Positions 1 to 12,480 of a stretch of DNA of 64,000 nt are shown one piece after another. The notes beneath the pieces are model-generated. The model worked only from the letters and a program-made list of their open reading frames with translations. It was not told where the DNA came from and searched no databases. Numbering within the stretch: the stretch's first letter is position 1; each line of letters opens with the position of its first letter. Where the stretch lies: positions 97,864,709 to 97,928,708 of the forward strand of contig CM066737.1 of the NCBI GenBank assembly GCA_033961575.1, given 5' to 3'. The stretch is from Aselliscus stoliczkanus (taxonomy: Eukaryota; Chordata; Mammalia; Chiroptera; Hipposideridae). A program made the translations under genes and the position numbers.

Positions 1-517
1 TAGCATCACATGTTGAATTTCACACTCACCAGCACAATTACAGAAAACTGGAAAAACACAGGAACTTCATTAGGGTGAAAGTTTCTTTTGCCAAATGCAG
101 AAATGTTAGAAGTTTCTCTGTATGGTAAACTTAATTTGTATTCATATATAGCAATGAATTGCTAACTTCCTAATAGTGAACAAAACAAAAAAATCCAACT
201 ATATTAATAAATTTGTTTCCTATTTGTAAATTAATTCACAGCAATTTTATGGTGCTAGCTTATTCATAATACTCTAAAATTAAGGATAATTCCATATTTC
301 ATTGAAGCCAGGCTTTTCTGGAATTCCTAGTTAGTGTCTTTGTATTAAACAAAGACTATGCTGCCTTCTCTAGGGTGAAAAAACAAAACCATCAAACTAG
401 AGACATAAAATTGTAAGAATGTGCAAATCAAGGGGCGAATTTGGGATTCTCAAGTTCCACTTAGGACTTCCTTACCATCTCTTGTGACTGGTGTCATTTA
501 TATGTGTGTGTCCATGC

Positions 518-524
<7 letters not shown>

Positions 525-562
<38 letters not shown>
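525..562. repeat. TG microsatellite
   Basis: About 19 TG units in a row, preceded by a TGTGTCCATGCGTGCG-like variant region. Confidence 0.97.
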
Positions 563-563
<1 letters not shown>

Positions 564-676
564 TGGGCAGGGACAAACAATGATAGCAGCTATGGTATAA
601 TCAGTATCTCCATACCAAATGCTATCATCAAAAAACTCTGTAGAACTCTGGCCTTTTTTTGTGATCCTGGTATATA

Positions 677-908
677 TACACCGGAGGTGCTAAAAAGTGT
701 ACACAAGTGGACACTTCGGTCAAGGTTGCTCAAGCAGTAGTTCACCGTAATCAGAAGTGTCTGGACGCTGATGGGAACCACTCATTGCAGAAGTCAAATG
801 TGACTTGTATTCATCTTTTGTTATCGGTATATATTGAATATTACAATTTTAATAGAGTGTTTTTCCTTTCTTAAAATGTATATACATTATTTTGGCATCA
901 TCTGTGTA
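677..908. mobile_element. Mariner-type nonautonomous element, longer variant
   Basis: The ends are degraded forms of the termini shared with copies at 17268-17400 and 25796-25925: a GGTGCTAAAAAGTGTACAC-type left end and a TTTTGGCATCATCTGT-type right end. The right half carries the shared core (GACTTGTATTCATCTTTTGT). Unlike the other two copies it has about 95 extra internal bases on the left (around 700-800), which may be a remnant of the parent transposon. Boundaries are approximate. Confidence 0.65.
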
Positions 909-1138
909 TGCATATGTTATTACCACAATAAAAAAAAGAACACATTAGAATACAGCTATACTGGTGTGTATGACCTTCCATAGATAATTCTTCTGCTCTA
1001 TCTGGATGTGTTATAACTGGATTATAGTGATACATTACACCAAACCTTTCTTGTTCAATCCACGTATAGTTACAATCAAGGTTCTAGAATAACATTTCTC
1101 ATACTGATATAATTGTGAGCAAGTACAGAACTAATTTT

Positions 1139-1268
1139 TATTTTATTTTATTTATTTATTTATTTTATTTTTTTGAGGGCAGTGTCACTGGCCCTCATAT
1201 GTGGGACCCAAACCGGGGCCGCTGGCTTCCCAAGCCAGTGCTTAACTACCATGCCACTTGGCCGGCCC
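1139..1268 (-). mobile_element. Short family A SINE (tRNA-derived)
   Basis: Antisense copy: T-rich tail with TTTA repeats, then the GAGGGCAGTGTCACTGG end, B box complement, and GGCCGGCCC head at the right. It is flanked by a direct repeat AGAACTAATTTT (1127-1138 and 1269-1280), the mark of L1-driven insertion. Confidence 0.92.
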
Positions 1269-2070
1269 AGAACTAATTTTAAAAGACACCAATACTGGGT
1301 TCAGAAAAAAATTTAGATAATTCCAAACCAAAATTAAAAGCAGCATTTTAAGACCACTATAAAGTGTACATTAAATGTGTTTACTACTATTTAGGAAAAC
1401 TGTCACATCATTTGAAATGAAACATTACTCCATCGTAATTGACTATGCAGAATATACACCACAAATACACACAAAACCAGAGCCTGACCAAGGAAAATGT
1501 CATCATGACATTTCCTTTCTCCTTAATGTAAACCTTCAGCACAGCACTAGCAAGCCTGTTTTCTCTTTCTGGAAAATCAATAAATCCCTTAAAAGCACAA
1601 GCAGGAACTCTTCTTTAACAAAACAATGCATTTTAATTATAGAAAAGCAAGGCCTTCGTTTTAGTCATACTAGGAATGGTTTCAGATCTTGGTTGTGTGG
1701 GTAGACCTGGTTGGTCCCCAGGGGAATGAAAAAGTCAGCCTGTGAAGTGGAAAGAACTGTGGTATATTGTTCCCTATAGAAACAGACAAGCTGAAATCAA
1801 ATGCAGCTTCTGTATTCAGCATCAACAAAGCTGGAAGCTCCAGTGAACTGGTCCCTTACCTCAGGTGTTGCCATGGCATTCTCCTAAAAACGGTGGGTTA
1901 CAGATACTCACATTGATTACTACTAAAGTCTCAAATCAAAAGCCAGAATATATGAGTTAAAAGTAGTGACCTGTTCACTAGTTCTGAATTTGGTTTTCTT
2001 AAATAGGATCTAGGAGTTTAATATGGGCATTATTGTTTTTACAAAATTCATATAATCTAATTAGTATTCC

Positions 2071-2136
2071 TTTTTAAAAAATCCTAAACAATAGGATTGT
2101 TTACTTTTTAAAAAACCTAAACAATAGGATTGTTTA
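2071..2136. repeat. 33-bp tandem duplication with internal hairpin
   Basis: Two copies, period 33, each containing AAACAATAGGATTGTTT, which is a perfect 7-bp inverted repeat around AGG. Confidence 0.85.
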
Positions 2137-3361
2137 CCCTGAACAACTTTTATTTTTCTTCAATGTAGTGTAAACATTCGGAAGGGAAATCAATTTAGCT
2201 TGTTAGTAATAACAAGGTATGATGCTCAGATTTGCATTTTGCTTTTCACTTTATAAAGTGCTTTGACATGCAATATCTTTTTTTTTAACGTTCAACACTT
2301 ACTATTTTCTAATGATTTTACTACAGCTGTCTATTACCTACTGTAGCTGTATGGTAGAAATACAGAATGGTGTGCTGCTGTGTATCTTCCCAACTGCACA
2401 GTCAGTGATGTCACATCGGTACCTTGCAACTGATAATGGTAACATGAAGCTGGAAAAGCCACATGCAATATTTTCACAGAAGATGCAGAAAATGAGAATT
2501 TCACTAGAGTTCACTTTGGTAATGAACTTTCATTTCATACTACATACTGAATAATACAAGTGAGAAATTTGAAGTTGAAAACAGATGAAAGTGTGAATGT
2601 TACATTCTTTATAACAGCTCTTTTCAGGGCATGAGTTGACTTTTCAGATTTGTAAGAGGTGATAGGAAGTAGTATGTCATCACAAGAGAAAACGCAGTAA
2701 TCCATGACAGATTTAGCATCTGTGAGTAGGAACTGGGAAGATCAGTGGCATCTCCCAGTTTTACTCCTAAATCTGTTGCTTTTCTACCCCCTACCTCCAC
2801 CAAAAGGTAAAAAAAATAAAAGGATCTTTTAGCTAATAAAAAAAGGCAGAAAAATTTGGATTCTTTCAAAGAAGATGGATAAACTGGAACTTGGAAGGAA
2901 AAACTGAAATAATTTTGGCTACTATGTGAAATACTTTTCAAATTAGTCTCACGACTTATCCTTGGGAAGTAGCTTTTTTTATAAATATCACAATAGTAAC
3001 TTGGCAGAAATTAGCTATAAAAAGAATCATGTCAAAGTTTAAAATACAAAGAAAGTTTTGATTTCAAGTGGTGAAATTGTTTCACTGTTTATAGGTATGG
3101 TATATGATTACCATACATGGTACATGGTACTGGTTAGTTAAAATTGAGAAGTGTACTAATTACAATTTTTAGTAATAAATGGCAAAATGGTATGCAGGTT
3201 TACTTGATGGGATGGGGCATACTAATGGTAATCTTGACCTGCTATAATAAAACCTAAAAATTTAATTTCTTTTATATAGGATGGATATATATATAAAATT
3301 GCTAAATTTTAACCTGAATTAAAATTACAGATCTGAGGGGCAATATATTGTTGAAAACATC

Positions 3362-4000
3362 CACTCTGCTGTCAAAATGTCATAGTGTGAATCTTAGATG
3401 CGCTATTAAGTAGCTGGGAGCCCTGGAACATGTTATTTATTTAGTTATTTATTTTAAAGATTTTATTGGGGAATTGGGGGAGGGGAACAGCGTTGGGGAA
3501 TCGCGGAAGGGGAACAGACAAGTTGCCGTCTTCTTGTTCTTCAGTCTAGTTGCGGAGGATGTTGCTTCACTGTTGGTATCGTCATTGCGCTCTTCCCGGA
3601 TAAGGCAGATCCGTCGCAGGCCTCTGGATGGTCGCTCACCGCGGCTATTGGCAGCTCATACTGGCTGCCGGCCACTCACTGTAGCCTATGGCAGCCCACG
3701 GCCGCAGGGGCTGCAGCCTACACCGTTGCCGGGGCTCGCAGCCCAGCTCCAGGTGGAGCTGTTGTTAGCTGTAGAGGGCAGTGTCACTGGCCCTCATATG
3801 TGGGATCCGAACCGGGGCCGCTGGCTTCCCAAAACCAGCTCTTAACCAATGCACCACTAGGCCGGCCATGGAACATGTTATTTAAACTGTTTCCTCATCT
3901 AGAAGATAAGGATTATACGTTTACCTCTTAGGATTGTTGTGAGGACTAAATGAATTATATTATGTAGGGATGTTAAAATAGTGCCTTAGAAAAGTTAGTA
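3362..4000 (+). repeat. MIR fragment split by a long family A SINE
   Basis: The left part (to 3439) and the right part (from 3869) together read like a MIR core and 3' region, with CTCATCTAGAAGATAAGGAT and GGATTGTTGTGAGGACTAAA. The SINE at 3440-3868 interrupts it, so the MIR is older. Confidence 0.7.
3440..3868 (-). mobile_element. Long family A SINE, about 430 bp
   Basis: Antisense copy with the complement of AATAAAATCTTTAAA at its left, a long body, and the same head as short family A elements at its right (GGGGCCGCTGGCTTCCC and GGCCGGCC). It is flanked by TGGAACATGTTATTTA direct repeats (3424-3439 and 3869-3884). An open frame of 123 codons across it is the noncoding body read by chance; the same peptide pieces recur in the other long copies. 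Confidence 0.9.
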
Positions 4001-5289
4001 CTCACATAAAAAAGTTAGACATTATTTGTGACAGATTAATGTGTTCAATAAACCTACAATATTTAAACAAAACGCACCATACTCTAGATGTGTTGGCTTT
4101 TCATTAGGGAATGAAATTCTATTTTAGCTTTTTTTGTTTCATTGTGAAAAAATACCTTCTCTCTCTACATGAGGAAAGAATGAAAGATTCAGATGTATGG
4201 GCATGCCTGGTTTTGCAGATTGCATTTCACATCCAGACTATGTAGTGTACCTTTAGAGAAAAGATAAATCACCAAAATGTTTTCCATTCAATGGCTAGGT
4301 ATTGTCCATAGGAAAGACAAAGAGTTTTCCTGAGACAACAGTGAAAGTGAAAGGAGAAATACATAGCATTCCATCATTCCATTCCGAATGTCCTTGATAT
4401 CATTTAAAAATTATTTTGTTCAAAGATTGATCAGTTAATGATGCTATACACCTGGCTGAAATGAGTTAATTGAGGTTTACTTTAGAATGGAAGTTGCAAG
4501 TTAAAACATCTTCAATTTTCACTTCCTTATAAGTCAAGTTATGTTCATTGAATATATTTCACTAAAAAATTGAAATATATAATAAATTATATTAATATCA
4601 AAGGAATTTATTTCCCATATCAATGGGTGTTTCCCTCTTGCCATTAGATAGTTTATTTTGCACACTACTGTGGCCAATATGTCCGAAGTTTTTTTTTCTT
4701 TCTTCAAGATGCAAACATAAAAGGGGGATACTGCAGAGTTGTTTTGAACTGTAAGTGCCCTCTGTGTTGGATTGATCACATATTTTAGCTTGTCATCGTG
4801 GTGAGCCATGTCACCTCTGAAGTATTACAGCTCTCGCTGATTACAGCTTCCTCTCCTTTCCTTTTCCAGTATGTCTAATCTTTGGTCTCATCCAGAATGC
4901 AGCCCCCTCCTGAATTCACTTCCTTATCCAGTCTAGACCACTGACTAGACCTTGCCCTCTTGTATATGTACTACACATACACTTTCCAATATTTAACCAT
5001 CTGCATTCGGACTCCTGCCTCGTAACTGAGCAGTGCTACAGAATATTGTGTCTCCATGCTGATTGGCACCATTCTAAATGTATGTTTTCTGCCTTTTGGT
5101 CATTCAGGACTACTTGGCAGACCTCTTATTAGTGCGTGGTAAGCTTAATTTCCAATTCCCCCCTGGCGGTGCCCCAAGCTTCCACTAAACTCTTCCAGAG
5201 CTTCTCTATCTGTAGGTCTTCCTTTGAGTAGTTAACTGCCTCCACATTTGCAGAGGGGACAAAATCCTTCTCATCTGGACTGTTGAGAC

Positions 5290-5617
5290 AGATTCCTAAC
5301 TTGTCTCCCTCTCTTATTTATATTCTCCCATATCAATACATCTACACTGCCATCACAGAGTGACCTTTCTGACATGGACATCTGATTACGTCATCTTCCT
5401 ACTGAGGTCTCCAAAGGCTCTCCATTGTGGTTTTCTTTTTTGTTTTTTTGTTTTTTTTTTTTAGGATACAATCCAAACTTCTGAATATGGAATACTAAAT
5501 ACCAGGACCTTTATATTTTAGTTCTAGCTCTGTCTCATCTCTACCCACCTATTACTATATGCCTTATTTCTCTAAATTCTTCTTCTTTTTTCTTAATTTC
5601 TGCTCTTGCTGATACTA

Positions 5618-5656
<39 letters not shown>

Positions 5657-5870
5657 ACATAGACTGTAACCCCTTTTCTTTTCCTGCTGGTGAAATTTTA
5701 CCTGTTGAGCTTAAATATCATATCCTCTGTGAGGCCTTGTCTGATTTCAAAGGTGGAAAGAAGCAAGACAGACATCTTAAGTGCTTCTGTGGAACTTAAC
5801 ATGTTTGTCTTTTAAAACATTTAATATGCTGCATGTTTGTTAAAATAAGTTACATTTGGATGCTTTTGTC
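5290..5870 (+). repeat. L2 LINE 3' fragments
   Basis: The stretch reads like L2 3' region: TCTCCAAAGGCTCTCCATTG, GGATACAATCCAAACTTCTG and later TGTGAGGCCTTGTCTGATTT. A T-rich run at 5434-5462 and poly(T) at 5620-5653 interrupt it. Confidence 0.65.
5620..5653. repeat. Poly(T) tract of 34 bases
   Basis: Uninterrupted T run. It may be the A tail of an antisense insertion, but no SINE body follows it. Confidence 0.95.
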
Positions 5871-5904
5871 TCCCATTAGATGACAAACTTACTGATTCTG
5901 TGAT

Positions 5905-6360
5905 TTTTTTCCTAATTGAGGTATAACTGACATATAATAAACAGCACATATTTAAAGTGTAAAATTTGATAATTTTTGACATATGTGTGCACCCATGAAA
6001 CCATCAACAAAATCCAAAGGTGAACATATCCATCACCTCCAACACTTTCCTTGTATCCTTTCATAATCCCCCCTCCTTCCCATCCCCATCCTCATTCTAT
6101 TTCCCAGGCAATCGCTTATCTACTTTCTGTCACTATAGAATAATTTGGGTTTTCTAGCACTTTGTATAAGTAGACTCATACAGTATGTACCCTTTTGTTA
6201 TCTCACTTCTTTAAACATCTATTAATTTGAGATTCATCCATGTTGTTGTATATGTCAATAGTTTATTCCCTTTTATTGCTAAGTAGTATTTTACTGTATG
6301 AATATACCATAATTTACTTACCCATTGACCTATCAATGTATGTTTGGATTGTTTCTTAAA
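5905..6360 (-). repeat. L1 LINE fragment (old L1M type)
   Basis: Antisense to the familiar L1 ORF2 3' end, recognisable from GAGATTCATCCATGTTGTTG, CTATAGAATAATTTGGG and ATGAATATACCATAATTTAC. No open frame remains. Confidence 0.75.
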
Positions 6361-6379
6361 GTATAGATGCTCTTTTCAT

Positions 6380-7200
6380 TAAAAAACAAACAAACAAAAC
6401 AACAAATTTCTTTTTACTCTTTGAGTGTCATTGTGGCTATGTATTCAAGTTCACCAATCTTTTCTTTTGCAATATCTAATCAGCTGTTAATCTAAGTAAG
6501 TATATTTTTTCATTGTAGTTCTTATCTCTAGAAATTCTATATGGATATTTTAAAAAATATCTTCCATGTTTCTACTAAAATGTTGAACATATGGAATATA
6601 GTTAACATAACTTTTTTACTGTCTTTTTCTGCTAATTGTAACCTCTGAATCTGTTCTGAGTTGGTTTCAATTTATGGATTTTTCTTCTTATAGTTCCTTT
6701 TTTCCTGCTTGTTTGCATTCTTGTTATCTTGGATTCGATATTGTGGATTTTACTGTGCTGATGCTGCACATTTTTGTACTTCTATAAATTTTCTTGAGCC
6801 TTTTCTGAGATGTAGTTAAGTTACTTGAGAACAGTTTGGTCCTTTTAGGTCTCAATTTTAAGATTTTTAAGGTGGGGCCAGAGCAATATTTAGTCAAGGT
6901 TAATTATTCCCCACTATTGAGGTAAGACCCTTCTGAATATTTACCCAAGTTGTAAGTTTTTCTAGCTCGTGGGAACAGGCACTATTTCAGATCATGTGTG
7001 AGCACAGAGTATTATTTCCTCTAATCCTTTCAGAGTTCTTTTGCTGGTGCCCAGTGATCTCCTTATATGCATGTGCTGATCAGCACTCTGCAGGATACTC
7101 CAGAGAGGCCCGATGCAGAGCTCTGGGATGTCTTCTCTCTACAGCTCTCTCCTTTCTTTGTCCTGAGGATGCTAGCTGTCTTGGTCTTCCTGGACCACAT
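6380..7200 (-). repeat. L1/HAL1-type LINE fragment
   Basis: Antisense stretch that I know as a common old L1/HAL1 segment, with GATATTGTGGATTTTACTGT, TTAATTATTCCCCACTATTG and GTCTTGGTCTTCCTGGACCA. It ends at a C/T-rich tract. Confidence 0.65.
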
Positions 7201-7206
7201 ATGGTT

Positions 7207-7312
7207 TCCTTCTTTCCTTCCCTTCCTTTCCCTTCCCTTTCCCTTCCCCTTTCCCTTCCCCTTCTCCTCCCTCCCTCTCTCCCTCCCTCCCTCCCTCCCT
7301 CTTTGTTTTTCT
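7207..7312. repeat. Polypyrimidine CT-rich tract
   Basis: About 100 bases of TTCC, CCCTT and CCTC units with almost no purines on the plus strand. This explains the Pro/Ser/Leu and Gly/Arg/Glu/Lys open frames overlapping it. Such mirror-like tracts can form triplexes. Confidence 0.9.
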
Positions 7313-10300
7313 AGCACTTAGTAGAGTGGGTACTCAGGATATTGGGGCTGCTCCATAAATATTACTTGAATTGAATTAAACCACTAAAATACATTTTAAC
7401 TTAGTGTCTAAGTATACAAGGTCCAAACTGAACACTGAATAAAGAGTTCTATTAAACAACTGGGTAAAATGCTTTACCTCGCTAGATTTCCAATTTTAGT
7501 AAGAAGCTTGATCAACTCTAAGTCTTTGATGTGAAGTATGTGGCAGAGTGGGGGTACCTTAGGAAGATAAGTCATTGAGGTCAAAGAATGCTATTTTATG
7601 GCACTGTTATGTTAAGGAAGAATGATCTAGGGCTTATATGAAGTGATAGTCTAACCACTGCTAAAGGTTGTTTTCTTTGACCTAGATTGTCAAGTTATTC
7701 ATATGTCGTTCATATTAGGAGTAGATGAGGTGTGCTGAAATCTTACTAGACTCAGGATGAGTTTTTAATTACAAATATAGCCTATAAATGCACTGTGTAG
7801 AGGTCCTCTGTTGATAGAGGTTGATTAGAAGGAACTACTGCAAAAAAATCTTATCACCTTGTTACCTTAGGGAGATGTTGTAAGGAGTTACAGCCAAATT
7901 GCTTGATATGGGTTTATTGCTCTGTCTAAAATTTAATCCTTTAAGATTTTGAATGACTAGGTTTATTACCACATGGATCAGGCAAAATAGATAACATTAT
8001 GACACCACCATTAGTTACTGTTTTAACATTTTAAAATGCTATAATATATACCTATCCATTGCTGTATTTCCATAAAAGACTGAAAATTTAACAGAAAAAG
8101 AGTAGCCAAAATTTACCCAAAGACTTGAATGATTTGCCCATTTGTTCATTCCATTTTTAACTTTTATAGTATAACAGGCTTTTATTTTAATAATCTATTT
8201 TGAAAACCAAGTTGAGATTATTTGAATCCTAAATAAGCATTCTCCAATCACTAAAAATATCTGATTTCTTATAACATCAGTGGATCAATTAAATGGCTTT
8301 TCTAAAGATTCAGTCATCTCATTAGAGACATTTGTAATATAGAAACTTGTATTCTACCTTTCACAAAGTTAACGGCTTATATCACTCACACTTTTGTTTA
8401 ATTGGGCAATAACCTCCTGAATTATTGGGGATAATATACAAGCATGTCAGATATCTGCAATCTAAGACAAGCTCTGATTTTAGAAATTGAGCAATGGATA
8501 GAATAAAAGCTTGGTCAGGTAGATAAATTAATATATCATAATTCTACTTAACTTGGAAACAAATGGAGTAAGTCATGATAGAAAACTTAAGGACAGCCTA
8601 TTTCTTTTCATATTAGAAAAGGATTCCACAGTGCTCCTCATTCTTTAGCCATAAGAATTATAACTTTATAGGCACAATTATCATTTTAAGTCCACTAATC
8701 TCAATTGCAAATACAATGAAATGTTGAGTTTTTAGTCACTGGCCAGATATATGACCTGTTAAATTAAAAACATCTGGCTTATGATTGTTTTTATGATTCA
8801 CCTTTGGGATGATAATGAAGCCCTGCTTAGCAAGCTTTTGATGATTGTCAAAAAAACCCCAAACTGAATTATGTCCTTTTTCCCTTCTTTTTCTTTAAAC
8901 TTAAGACACAGAATGAAGTAGAATAACTCTGCATTTTGTGGCAAAAAAATGTTTATTAACTGCCTTGAAGGTCCTAGTTTGATGTCAATCATCTCATTAT
9001 ACTAAAAAGTTAGTGCTGAATATCAGCACTGCATAGGACTTCCTTACACATTTCAGAAACTGAAGACCGTGATTTGATGCCATCAGCAGAAATATTATTG
9101 ATCCTTAAACAGTGAGTCATTCATGTGCAAGTAATTTGGCTGTCGCATTATCATTGTTGGTGTATATTTATTAAATTCTAAAAACTCAAAAGTCATTTAT
9201 AAACTCACTGCTCAAAATAATAGGTAGAATTGCTAAATTTTAGCTGGAATTATAGGAGAATTGTTATTCCATTCCTTTTTATTCTCCATATTATAATTGA
9301 TCAGAAAACAATTTTTGGACATCCATGTCTTTCTTCTTCCAACACTATGAAGTATTTTAAGCTATAAATCCCCCAAATATTTATTTAATATTTATGTCGT
9401 CTTGGTTTCATGACAATGAAGTACATGTTATAGGCCTTGTTTAATACACACATGCTCAGTGAGCTACAGGCAAGTCTTTTTTGAGGGGCTAAATCTAGTT
9501 TGTTTGTTTCTACCATCAGCTAGGCTAATGATTGAGTTGGGAGAGAGATACATCACTGGTTGTGTGAAAAGCTCAAGGAACATGGATAGTGTAGTTTTGC
9601 ACTACTTTTCATTACATCACAGATTATGAAATCTTACCATGTATTCTCTAAAAATTATAATAAAAGGGAACACCTTCAAGAAATATCCTTGTCTTTTATA
9701 GACATGTAGCCCATATCTAGCACTGGATACATTATAGCAAGATAATCTAATAAACAGAAATACTCTAATATCATCCCATTAGCTTTTTAAAGCAGAAATT
9801 GGTAGGTAGTACAGCTTTTTACTACCAAGACATTATTATTTTATACAAAAGGGCTTAACACAAAGAGTTCTGAACGCAAATTGTTCCTGTAATTTGAAGC
9901 TACAATTTATAGGGGATGTGAGTTGGGTTTCAATGTAGAAATGAAAATTCTTAGGAACCACTGAATGCAATTGATCAAGGAATATGGCTAATCAGGGATT
10001 GGACTCCATTCTAAAAAAAATAAGTTACTACAAATCTTTGGTATTCTTATTTTCTTACCCTTACTAGATTCTGTAAACAGCCAAGGTCTGTATGGTTCTA
10101 ATACTCTATCCTGGTACATTCTGGTATTTATTGAAAGATGCAAGAACAAAGGATTAAAATCTTACAAACTGTCTTAATGAAGTCACTTCATTTTTGTTGC
10201 TCCAGGTTTCCTATTATTTGGAGAACAAAAGCTGGTGGATCAGTTTCTATGAAACCTTGCGAAGATGAAAAAAATATAACACCATATACCCTGAGCTCCA

Positions 10301-12169
10301 CTACTTTTTGCTTGTCACCAATATATCAACTGCAAGATTTAATGCATTAAAAATGAGATTAATACATGTAAGTAATTGCTGTGTGCATTAAAACTCTAAG
10401 TTCATGTCTCAAAAATATAAAGAAATGAGTAGATTCTATTTGGGATCTAACACTGAACAACAGCGAAGAACTAAGTGGCACTCTAGACATGAAGGGGACT
10501 AGAAGAAACTCTGTAATTTTGTTTTTGTTTATCGAGTGGCTAGGAGAGAAAACACAGTCAGATATGGACCTTAGAAGAGAGGAAATATGATTTTAAAACT
10601 TTAGCCAGACAAATATGATTTTTCAATGATCAGTAGTTTTTAAAAAATGAAATCCTTGTAATCCAAATGGAAAGTGTCCCAATGAGAGAGGGAAAGGAGA
10701 GGCAGCTGCAGTCATTGTAGTTACAAGGAAATGCCTTAGAAAGAGCTTTAGTTTAAGGAGGATTTCTATAAGAGATGGGAGAAGAGGCTACTAGAAATGA
10801 ACAAGCAGAAAATAATACCAATTGCTTGTAACAAGAGTGCCAGAAAGGCAAATGTTTAGCTGAAGCTTGTGAAAAAACTGAAGATAGAAAGAGCTTTCTT
10901 AAAAAAAAAAACATAGAATGAATAAATGACAAAAGAAAGTAGAAGCATATGGTTTCAAAGATATTTCAGGCTTTCCCTACAAAGAGAAGAGTCTGCACAC
11001 TACGAAATTAAAAAAATAAATGCTTTTTGAGATAAAGGACTCCTAAGACTCACTTTGTGGTCTCTTTGTACCAGCAGAACAATCTTAGGAACTGAAAGAA
11101 CTTTTTGGAAATTAGCTTAGGGCCACTGGCAGAACGCCTTGAGACTTACTGCTTAAAGAGTGAGTTCTCTTATTCAAACAAACAAAAGCCAGCATGGGTT
11201 CTACAGGAACACAATGATAAACCTGATAAAGGTACATAGTAAAGTTTTAAAATAGATTATGATTGGGAGGAGTTTCATTTTTAAATTTCAACTGAAGGAC
11301 CAACATGGATTCAATAAAAATGAAGCATTTTAAACTGGCCTTTTTTTTTCTGGACAGTATCTCTAGGTTGGGAGACAAGAGGAAAGCCAAGGGCAGTGTG
11401 TCTTGCATATGATGAAATTTTGCATGATATCCTTATGAATAAAGTACTGTGCTATGGACTGAATGGTATTACTATTAGGCGAATCCAGATGAGGACTTTG
11501 ATGGCTGAATGAAACTAACGTATAAAATTCCAGATTGAATCTTGTAGAGCTCTGTCCTTGCTCTTTTCTTCTTTAAAATGTTTTCTTTAAAAATGTTCTC
11601 TCCTTAATCAATAAAGCATTGAAAAATAGAAAGGATGCTTAGAACATTGGAAGGTAATTCAATAATTGGAAGGGTGATTGATACCACAGATGATAAAACT
11701 GAGACTCCAAACTTTCTTAACAGGATTGAACACTGATGGGTAAAACATGAAAAATTAAAACATTAACAGAAGTAACTACAGATAGTTGCATTTAGGTTAA
11801 AAAATTAAGTAAACAAGTGTGGAATGCTATTTATGATTTGGTAACTTTAAAGTATTATATGAGCCAACAATGGTTGTTCAAAACTAATGTAATCATATAA
11901 ACAAAAGCACGGTGTCTACATCACTGTAAGTTTTAATACACTTGACATGGGGACGCTAAAAAGAAACAAGGTGTACAGATAAGGGTAACCAGGATAGTGA
12001 GTTATCAAGGACTCATGTCATATGCGTAGGTATAAAGTTAAGGTGATTATATGCATCCAGCTCAGAGATGAGAAAATACAAATTATGTCTGATAACACAA
12101 TTCCATTGTATAATTTTAGACATGTAAATGCGCAGGGCACTATGATAAGAGCAAGGGTGAGGCCATTAT

Positions 12170-12480
12170 GCTGAACAGTGCCATAAAACATTAGAGTTAG
12201 AAGAACCATCAAGGTCAACTATTCCACTAGCTCAGGAAGCCCCGACTGATAGCTGGTTTTCAACCCCTTCTTAAACACTGAGTAATAGGAAGTCCACTAA
12301 ACTGACAAGGTCATTAATGCTACTCATGGGCAAATGTAATCACTGCAATGTTTTCTCTCACATCAATCTAAAACCAGTCTCCCTATACCTTCCATCTATT
12401 ATGTACTCTGGAACTTCAAAGACTATCTTATCCTTCTTCTACATGTCAGCCTTTCAAATACTTGTTCTGGATTTTTCTAA
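12170..12480. repeat. Ancient CR1/L3-like LINE remnant
   Basis: It reads like the CR1/L3 3' region: TTAGAGTTAGAAGAACCATC, then AGTCTCCCTATACCTTCCAT and GTCAGCCTTTCAAATACTTG. It is heavily diverged and assigned from memory of the consensus. Confidence 0.5.

Noticed and set aside
504..740. Open frame rich in Cys and Val
   Set aside because: It is the translation of a TG microsatellite running into a mariner fragment.
3474..3845. 123-codon open frame
   Set aside because: It lies in a long family A SINE; the same peptide pieces (NRQVAVFLFFSLVAEDV) recur at 52549-53016 and 59154-59393 in the other copies. This is repeat body, not a gene.
6994..7321. Three open frames rich in Pro/Ser/Leu or Gly/Arg/Lys
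   Set aside because: They read through an old L1/HAL1 fragment and a polypyrimidine tract.
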